Of a stretch of DNA of 64,000 bases, positions 10,301 to 19,300 are shown in pieces. The stretch covers positions 1-64,000 of the forward strand of contig NC_061152.1 in assembly GCF_905220365.1 (NCBI RefSeq). Reading direction: 5' to 3'. Positions within the stretch are counted from its first letter, which is position 1, and every line of letters begins with the position of its first letter. This DNA is from Vanessa cardui. Its lineage: Eukaryota > Arthropoda > Insecta > Lepidoptera > Nymphalidae. The notes beneath the pieces are model-generated. The model did not search any database. It was not told the DNA's origin and saw only the letters and a list, made by a program, of their open reading frames with translations. A program made the translations under genes and the position numbers.

Positions 10301-13300
10301 TCTTCTACCTCATCTGCTGTGATAGGTTGTAATTTTGTAATGTGAAATAATGTTGATTCTGTTTTCCTGTTGCCAGTGTCAATCCTATAAATGGAATTTG
10401 ATATTTTCTCTATTATCTTGAAAGGGCCTATTTTTAATTCGTCTAATTTTTTTCTATGCAGTCTATTTCCGTTTTCTACATATACACTGTCTCCTATCTC
10501 AAACTCTTGCGTTTTCCTATTTCTATCAAATATTTTCTTATTGTACTTATGAGATTTTATTGTATTCTCTAATGCTAATCTTCTATCAGCAATCCACTTA
10601 TCTTCGGTTTCTATTGTTTTCATTTCATTTGGTAGAATACTAACATTTGTTCCGTCCAGTAAATATTTTGGTGCAAAACCTGTAACAGAGTGGTCTGTTT
10701 CATTATATTTCTCTATACATTCTCTTGCTATTGTTGTCCATGTTCTCTTATTATTTTTCTCATTTATTTTACATCTTATTTTATTAACAATTGTTTGGTT
10801 TAATCGTTCGTTCAAGCCGTTTGAGAATGGTGTATTCACAGCTGTAAAAATTAGTTTAATGTTATTCTCCTGCAAATGTTGTTTAAATTCTATTGAATTG
10901 ATGCCTGGATATTGATCTGTCAGAATTATTCCAATCTCATCTGTCTCTAGTACTTTCTTTGTTAATTTTATAAAGTCATTTGCATTCTGTGTTTTTGAAG
11001 TTGTAATAAAAGCATATCTTGTATAGTGGTCTACTAAAAGGTGTAAGTATTTTTTTGTGGACCTAGATCCCCCGAAGCCACCTATAGTATCTATTGACAT
11101 TATTTCAAATGGTTTGGTCGCTGGTCCCAGTTGTGACATTAACCCAAATTTTCCTTGACATCTTGATTTATTTTTTATGCATATTTCACATGTTTTACAA
11201 ATATTGATTATATTTTTTGTTAGGTTTTTAGCTGTATATATTGGACTTATTTTTTTCTGTAATTGTCTAATTCCAATATGACAATAGTCTTCAAGCACCT
11301 TTTTTATTAATTCTTTACTAAATTTTTCTGAGAGTATAATCTTTTCATGTTTCTTTATTTTTTTATAATAGATTTTATTTTTTTGTAGTAAATTTTGTTT
11401 CTTTTCTTTTATTGTTTCATTTTTCTCTTGATCTTCAACTATATCTTTCATTTGTATTAAATTAACTATTTTCAATATTTCCTCCTTGTTATCTTCTGAT
11501 TTTAATACAGGGTTTCGGCTCAAACAATCTGCTTCTATATTTTCTTTACCAGGTATATATTTTACTGTAAAATCATATTGAGATAAGTAATATGTGAGGT
11601 CACCCAATTCTTCATCTGTCCTGCATTTAATATTCATGTTTTCTAGAGGTTTGTGGTCAGAGTAAATAGTGAAATGTTTTCCAATTAGCCAATGTTGCCA
11701 ATATTTAACCGCTTCTTTCATAGCAAAACATTCCAAATAAATAGCCTTTTTTCGTTTTTGAGATTCGTTTAGTTTTTTTGAAAAATATGCAACTGGTTTA
11801 TCTTTACCATCTAGTTGTGTCTGTTTTAATATTGCCCCAATACCCTCTAAAGAGGCATCTGTAAAGATTTTTATTGGTAAGTCTTTATCGAATATTTCCA
11901 ACACAGGTTGAGAACATAAATATCTTTTTATTTGATTAAATGATTCTTCACACTTCGCTGACCATACAAACTTTTCATTTTTTCTTAATAAATTGTGTAA
12001 CGGTTCTAAAATAATTGCGCTTCTTGGTATGTATTCATGGTAGAAGTTTATTTTTCCCAAAAATTGTCTGATATTCTTTTGTGTCTTAGGAGTTGGAAAA
12101 TTTTTAATTGAGATCAAATTGTCTTTTAGTGGTCTTACTGAGTTGTTCTGAATTACGTGCCCGAGGTACTTTACTGAGTCTGAAGCAAACATACATTTTT
12201 TAAACTTTAATCTAAAACCTTCTTTTATTATTCCTTCTAATACATTTCTTATGTGTCTTATATGGTCTTCGAAGGTGGTTGAGTATATAAGAATATCATC
12301 AATATAATTGACGGAATATCCTGTGAGATTGTGCTTTCTTAGAATATTGCTTAAAATTCTCTGAAAAATAGCTGGTGATGTTTTTAAGCCAAAAGGAAGG
12401 CAGGTCCACTGAAAGTGGCCATCTTGCGTCACAAATCCTGTTTTACTTCTATCTTCTACCCGTAGTGGTATAGCCCAAAAAGCTGAGTTTATATCCAGTG
12501 TAGTAAAATACTTACAATTTCTAGTTTTAATAATCAAATCATCTATTAATGGGAAAGGTTGAGCTTGTGGAACAACAATTTTATTCAGTTCCCTGAAGTC
12601 TACACATAAGCGGGATTTTCTATTTTCACCTTTTTTAAATGCCAATGTCACCGGAGCGGCGAAAGGACTGTAGGATTCTTCTATTAAATTATTCTTTAAT
12701 AACATGGATATTTGCTCTTCGATTTCTAATTTATCTTCTATTGTACATCTGTATGGTCTTTTACTGCAGTATTTATTTGTTAGTAAATCTATGTGAGCTT
12801 CATAGTCTCTGACTGATCCTATATCATATTTGTCCTTAGCGAAAATTGTTTTATATTCCTTTAATATTTTCTCTATCTCAATTTTCTTTTCATTATCTAA
12901 ATGGTCTGTCACACTTACAAATTCTTCTGTTTCTATGTGTTCATTAAAATTTATTGCAAATGTTTTTATTTTATTTTCTTCATTTCTGTTATCTTTAGAC
13001 ATTTCATCTATTTTATTTGTTATTTTCTTTTGTTCTATTTTCAAGTCCTCGTTTTGGGTCAATTTGAATTTCTTTATCATATCCAATCCGATTATAAAAT
13101 CATCAAAATCATCATTTTCTACTATATACACATCCACCTCTTCTTCTATATCAAATATTTTTATTTTTATTGTTATCAAGCCATCTGTTTTTTTCACACC
13201 ATTAACCGTTTTCATATATGCTATATTCACATTTTCCTTTTTTTCTTTTAATTTAATCAGTCTTGAATTTATTAAAGAGATCTGTGAGCCTGAATCATAA

Positions 13301-16300
13301 ATGCCGCTCACTTCTAATTTTTTTTCTAGTAAAAGTTTGATCTTGATTAATGGTGTACTTACTCGTTTTTTTTCTCAGTGTTTATATCTACTTCAATTAT
13401 GGAGTTGTTATTTACATTCCTGGGTTTAAAAACCTTTTCAGATTCATTTTTATTTTTCTTGAACCAACATGACTCCTCCGGATGATATCTAATTCCTTTG
13501 TCCATAGATTCACAGGTCTTACATGGCTTCTTATCATTAGTTTTATTTTTATAAAGGAATGTACCGCTTTTTATTGTAGTTGAGTTTTTCTTGTACATCA
13601 TACCTTCATATTTTCTTATCTCATTGAACAAATCAGTAGTGTCATTGAGTTCATCCCTGTTTAATTTATTTAATATAAACCCAGGTAAACCCGTTGCAAT
13701 AAGATCTATCATTGTTTTAGAGTCTATAGATTTATTTATATCTAGTAGAAGTCTTTCTTTTTTTATAGCGTAATCAATTAGTAGTCCTTCTTTATATCTG
13801 AATGCAAGAGCATATGTGACTATATCCCATCCTCGGTTTTTAAAAGTTTCTAAAAATTTGTCTTTCCATTCAGTCCACTGTGCATTTATTGTAAGTTTTA
13901 TGGTCATTGAGCTATACCAATCCAAACAAGATTTTTCTAAAAACAACCTCAATATGTCTATTTTTGTTTCATCTTTTGATATGTTAAAGCGCTCACATTC
14001 TTTTTCAAAACTATCGATCCATTGCATTGCATTAGGGTTCTTACTTGTGAATTTTTCAATAATAAATTTCTCTGAAATATGTTTTAGGTTATGTTGATTT
14101 TCTTTCTTCGTGGTAGTTTCTATTAATTTTTCCAAGATATATTGCAAATTGTCACTTTTGTCTACTGGTTGTTTTAAGCTCATTTCTTCTAAATATTGAT
14201 CTAAAAATTGCATATTACCTTTTTCATCTAGATATGTTTTCTTAAGATCTTCATCCAATTTTATCCATATTTTTCTACTTTGATGCCTTTTCTTTATGCT
14301 GTTTTTTATTTTTGAGAAAGTGTTCATCTTGATAATATATGTATGATGAGTCACCGGCTTCAGCTCCTCAGGTAAAACATAACATTTTCCTTCTTCTGTA
14401 GATATTGAAGTTATGGCTAATATATTAGATTTGCCATCATTTGAGGCTATCATCGTAAATTCGAATTGCAGCCGGTCCATTTTAGTTAACGAAAATGTCG
14501 TTTTATAAGATAGGTTACTGAGGATGCTCAAAATGAACCAAAATTGTTTCTCTGAAAATACAAAGATTTGTTTTATTTAACACGCCTTTACAATATTATA
14601 ACAATTATCATTAAACTATTAGAATTATACATTTATCTTACCTGAAAATACAAAGAAACGACATTTAAAGTTCACTAATATCGCCTCTTCTATTATATCT
14701 TTTTATTTTCTTACAAAATCAAAATTCAAAAAAATCTAAACGTTATCCGTCATTCTGTCATTCAACCATCAAATGCGCGGCAAACTGACTTTCAGTTACA
14801 GATTAAAAACGCGCGGAGCGCAGCAAATTTGGAATAATGAAATGTCATTTCATTACATACTTTATCCAAGTAGGCTTTTACAAGCACTTTTGAATCGTCA
14901 TTGACTAACTATACAAAGTGAAGCAATCACCGAATGAAAGAATGTACATCCAACCGAGGAGAATCGGCAAGAAACTGACAGTCATGCTAGCTAAATAAAA
15001 TTATAGATATTTGTAATATATCCTGCCTGCAAGTCAACAGGTATTAGCTCCACGCTATTTAATCGTCTGCGTAATCTCGTACTAAATAATATGCCATCTT
15101 CACCAATGTCTTTTTACAAAATGATTTATATTTATGAAACGGCAAAGTTAAAAATGTCTGTGGAATTTTACTATAGGAAAAACAACACGTCGATTGTTCA
15201 CGTATTTTGGTACTTTACATTCATAAATAACAGTCAAGCTATTAAAACAAATCTCGTGCTGTCTGTGTGCCTGCACTGACCTTCGAAGGCGTCGCGGTGC
15301 ACGAGCTCGATCCTGTTCCCCCACAGCAGCAGCGTCTGCAGGCGCGGCGCGTTGCGGAAGGCGCCCCGCGGGAGCGCCCGCAGGCCCCCGCCCGCCAGCT
15401 CCAGCGTCACCAGCTCCCCTAACACGGGCGCCTCTTGATCCGGCCTCAGCACCAGGGAACCGCCCTTCATGGAGAAACTCCTGAGCGCCGGGAGGAGCGA
15501 CAAGGCCTCGTACGGGACTTCAGTTATATTTTCATCTGCAATAGAAATGTATGAATCGATTAAATATACCAAGGTACCACCCTCTTAATATATACCACCC
15601 CAAGCAGCAATACTGAGTATGCCTCACCGTCAATTTTTCTTACGAACCCTGGAGCTATTTATCGATTAGGGGTTTGAACCCAGTACCTCAAGATCTACGG
15701 CCTAGTACAGCCACTAGACCTGGTAGAGGAGGCCTTAGCCGAGCAGTGGGAAGTTATATGCTGTTACTTTTCTTTACTTTACTTTAACAATTTCTTTAAA
15801 TTTGTCAACGGAAAGCTTTCTGGGATTCTGTTGTAGTAAAGTAGTAAATTAAAGTAACAGCCTGTACATTTCCCACTGCTGAGATAAGGCCTCCTCTTCT
15901 ATGAAGGAGAGGGTTTGGAATATATTCCACCACGCTGTTCCAATGAGGGTTGGTGGAATGCACATGTGGCAGAATTTCGATGAAATTAGACACATGCAGG
16001 TTTCCTCACGATGTTTTCCTTCACCGCCGAGCATGAGATGAATTATAAACACAAATTAAGCACATATATGTATATAGTGGCGCTTGCCTGGGTTTGAACC
16101 CGAAATCATCGGTTAAGATGCACGCGTTCTAACCACTGGGCCGTCTCAGCTCTCAGATTCTGTTGTACTGTTATCCTATTACTGACTCTATGCAGTCGAG
16201 TAACAGGAGTAACCATATTGTGCTTGTTGCTTATACCAATGCTATGAGTATCATTTTCTAAATCGAATTCTTTGATTAGATGTAGTTTGAAGCCGGAAAT

Positions 16301-19300
16301 AATACCCAAAGAAAGGTTATAGGTCAATCATAATATTGTCTGCGGGAATGACGCCGGACGTAGCGAATCTTCGGGATAGCCGAAAGGTCTTATCGTCACA
16401 CTAATTACAGCGCGCGTGACGCGAACCGCGTTATGGAAATCGACCCGCCGATAGCGGGGTCGCCGCTTATCGCAATAACAATTAATTTATCATTTCAAAA
16501 CACGCGAGGAACATATCGTATGTGAAGCTATGTGTGTCTGTGTGTTCGATACATCCTTTCTCATCAATGTAGTCGTTCAGAATTCAGTTCAGAATCAATA
16601 TCAAAGTATATTTTTTTACTTGGTGGTAGGGCTTTGTGCAAGCCCGTCTGGGTAGGTACCACCCACTCATCAGTTATTCTACCGCCAAACAGCAGTACTC
16701 AGTATTGTTGTGTTCCGGTTTGAAGGGTGAGTGAGTCAGTGTAACTACAGGCACGAGGGACATAACATCTTAGTTCCCAAGGTTGGTGGCGCATTGACGA
16801 TGTAAGAAATAGTTAATATTTCTTACAGCGTCATTGTCTATGGGTGATGGTGACCACTTACCATCAGATGGCCCATATGCTCGTCCACCAACCTATACAA
16901 AAAAAATCTAGTAGGATTTACAAGATATTTTACAAGTATTTTTGAATCGTCACTTAATAACTATGTTAAGTGAATCTACCACCGGTTCGGTATACAGTCA
17001 TCGAGAAGAACCGGCAAGAAACTCAGTAGTCACTCTATTTTTGTATACCTGTGTATATATAATAACACTGTACAACTATTTTTAACTTGGCCTAAAAAAT
17101 ATAAAATAAAAAAAATTATAGATAAGGATAACACAAGATATGCGTGGACATAATATTTATTGAACAGGATATATAAAAATATAATTGTACTTTACTGACA
17201 TACTTTGTACTGTGTATTCCACCAACCCGCATTGGAACAGCGTGGTGGAATATGTTCCAAACCTTCTCCTTAAAGGGAGAGGAGGCCTTTAGCCCAGCAG
17301 TGGGAATTTACAGGCTGTTGTTGTTGTTGTTGACATACTTTGTAATTAAAATGAAAAGGGTAACTAATGACTTTCTTGTCGGTTCTTCTTAGCAGAATCT
17401 ACTTTCTGAACCGGCGGTAGCTTCACATTTACTTTACTAAAACTTCTTTTGACGAGCCCAACATAATAAATAATTTTTGATTTTGACGTAAACAGCTCAT
17501 GAAAATACTGAATTTTCTACCACAAATAAAAGACATTATATTTGGTGGTGGTGTTTAATTGGCGATAGGGCATCTGCGCTCCTGGATAGCTATCACATAT
17601 TCTAATCAAACAGCAATAGTAAGTATTGTTGTTCTGGTTTCAAGGGTGAGAGAGCCAGTGTAACGCATATACACTGGGAACATAGCATCACAGCTCAAGG
17701 CTAGCACGCAGCGCTGTAGGGAGTACGTATCGTCTATTGGACAACTCACCGACGTCGTACATCCTGAACTTGGTCGTGTTCAAGCCGCGCACGTGGTCGC
17801 GCTCCAGCCGCCCGCCCACGCCCTGGAGCTTCATCAGCGCCGCGCCTGTGGCGCCCAGCGCGCCGAGCGGGCACGCCAGGCTCTCGCGGGACAGGCGGCA
17901 CGTCTCCACGCTCATGTAGCCGAGCTGCCCGCCGGCGCCCTTCACTATATACCTGTCGATGTAGGGCTTCGCTTCTTGGAGCTCGTCGCACACCAGCGTG
18001 CTGTTCTGCAGTGGAATAATGAAACCACATTATTGGGGAAATTGTTTCTAAACACAATACATAGGATAGTGTAACATATTATATATATTTAACAAACATG
18101 ACATTGAATTTTTAAATGTTAAAAAAGAGTAACTGAGTTTCTTGTCGGTTCTTCTCGGTAGAATCTACTTTCCGAACCGGTGGTAGCTTCACTTGGTTGT
18201 AATATGACGATTCAAAAGTGCTTGTAAATGTCTACTTGAATAAAGTTTATTTTGATTTGATTATTAATTGTGACTTTTTTTTGTTTATCTTCTGATCCCA
18301 ATGTAAGTGGCTAAAGCACTTGTGTTGTGGACAATCAGAAGTAACAAACCACAAACTCTCAGGCTCCAGACGACATAGAAAATTAATGAATTTTCTACAT
18401 CGACTCGGCCCGACGAACCCGGGATCTCGGAGTGGCGTACCCATGAATACACAATACACTGGTCAGTGCACACACTACTCGATCACGGAGGTCTTCGTGA
18501 CGTCGCAGTACTAATCTGATAACCGGATTTTTGGGTAAGGTTCTGTATCTGAAGTTTGGGCATGAAACGATCGCCTCCTGGCTATTTCACTCGTCTACAT
18601 AATAAACGAGACAAAAATGGACCCGCTGAGTTGCTCTCGCCGGTTCTTCTCCGGTCAGGGTGTTTCCTTTTCCGGAACGATGGTGTTTAATTTGACCATT
18701 AATAAGTGCTATACTTCTATATTGAATAAAGGAATTCGAGTTTGAGTTTGAAGGGCGAACTGTTCGAGAATGTCCTTAGCTAAGGTCAAAGGTAAAGTTT
18801 TACTTACTAGTTTTACATTTAGATATCTAATTACTACTATAGCTATAAAAAAATACTTTCCACGTTATCCTTGGTAGTAGGGCTTTGTGCAAGCCCTTCC
18901 GAGGGGTACCACCCACTCATCAGTTATTCTACCGCCAAATAACAGTACTCAGTATTGTTGTGTTCCGGTTTGAAGGGTGAGTCAGTGTAACTACAGGCAC
19001 AAGGGACATAGCATCTTAGTCCCCAAGGTTGGTGACGCATTGACAATGTAAGGAATAGTTAATATTTCTTACAGCGTCATTATCTATGGGTGATGGCGAC
19101 CATTTACCATCAGATGGCCCATATGCTCTTTCGCCAAACTATACCATAAAAAAAGTCTTAGAGAGAATGAGTTCATCAAATTCAACATTCACTATAATTT
19201 TCCTATTATGTATATCTATTAGTGAAAACCGTGTCAAAATCCGTTGGGTAGTTTTTGAGTTGAACGCGTACACACACACAAACGGAACGTGTGGGGGGGG

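Larger units (their letters stand above)
9820..14857 (-). mobile_element. full-length Ty3/Gypsy LTR retrotransposon in Toll intron 4
   Basis: 5038 bp with 354-bp LTRs at both ends, flanked by a 4-bp target duplication TACT (9816-9819 and 14858-14861). On the minus strand the LTR begins TGTAATG. Gene order gag, protease, RT, RNase H, integrase is that of Ty3/Gypsy (Metaviridae). No env frame lies between pol and the 3' LTR. It landed in the tail of an older LINE-C fragment, whose sequence resumes on both sides. The LTRs read as identical, which points to a very recent insertion. Confidence 0.95.

Noticed and set aside
12830..13300. Open frames antisense to the Gypsy pol gene
   Set aside because: Low-complexity Phe/Ile/Ser translations caused by AT-rich coding sequence on the other strand.
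14481..14531. Gag start inside the LTR
   Set aside because: The upstream extension to 14531 begins with TTG; the first ATG is at 14480.
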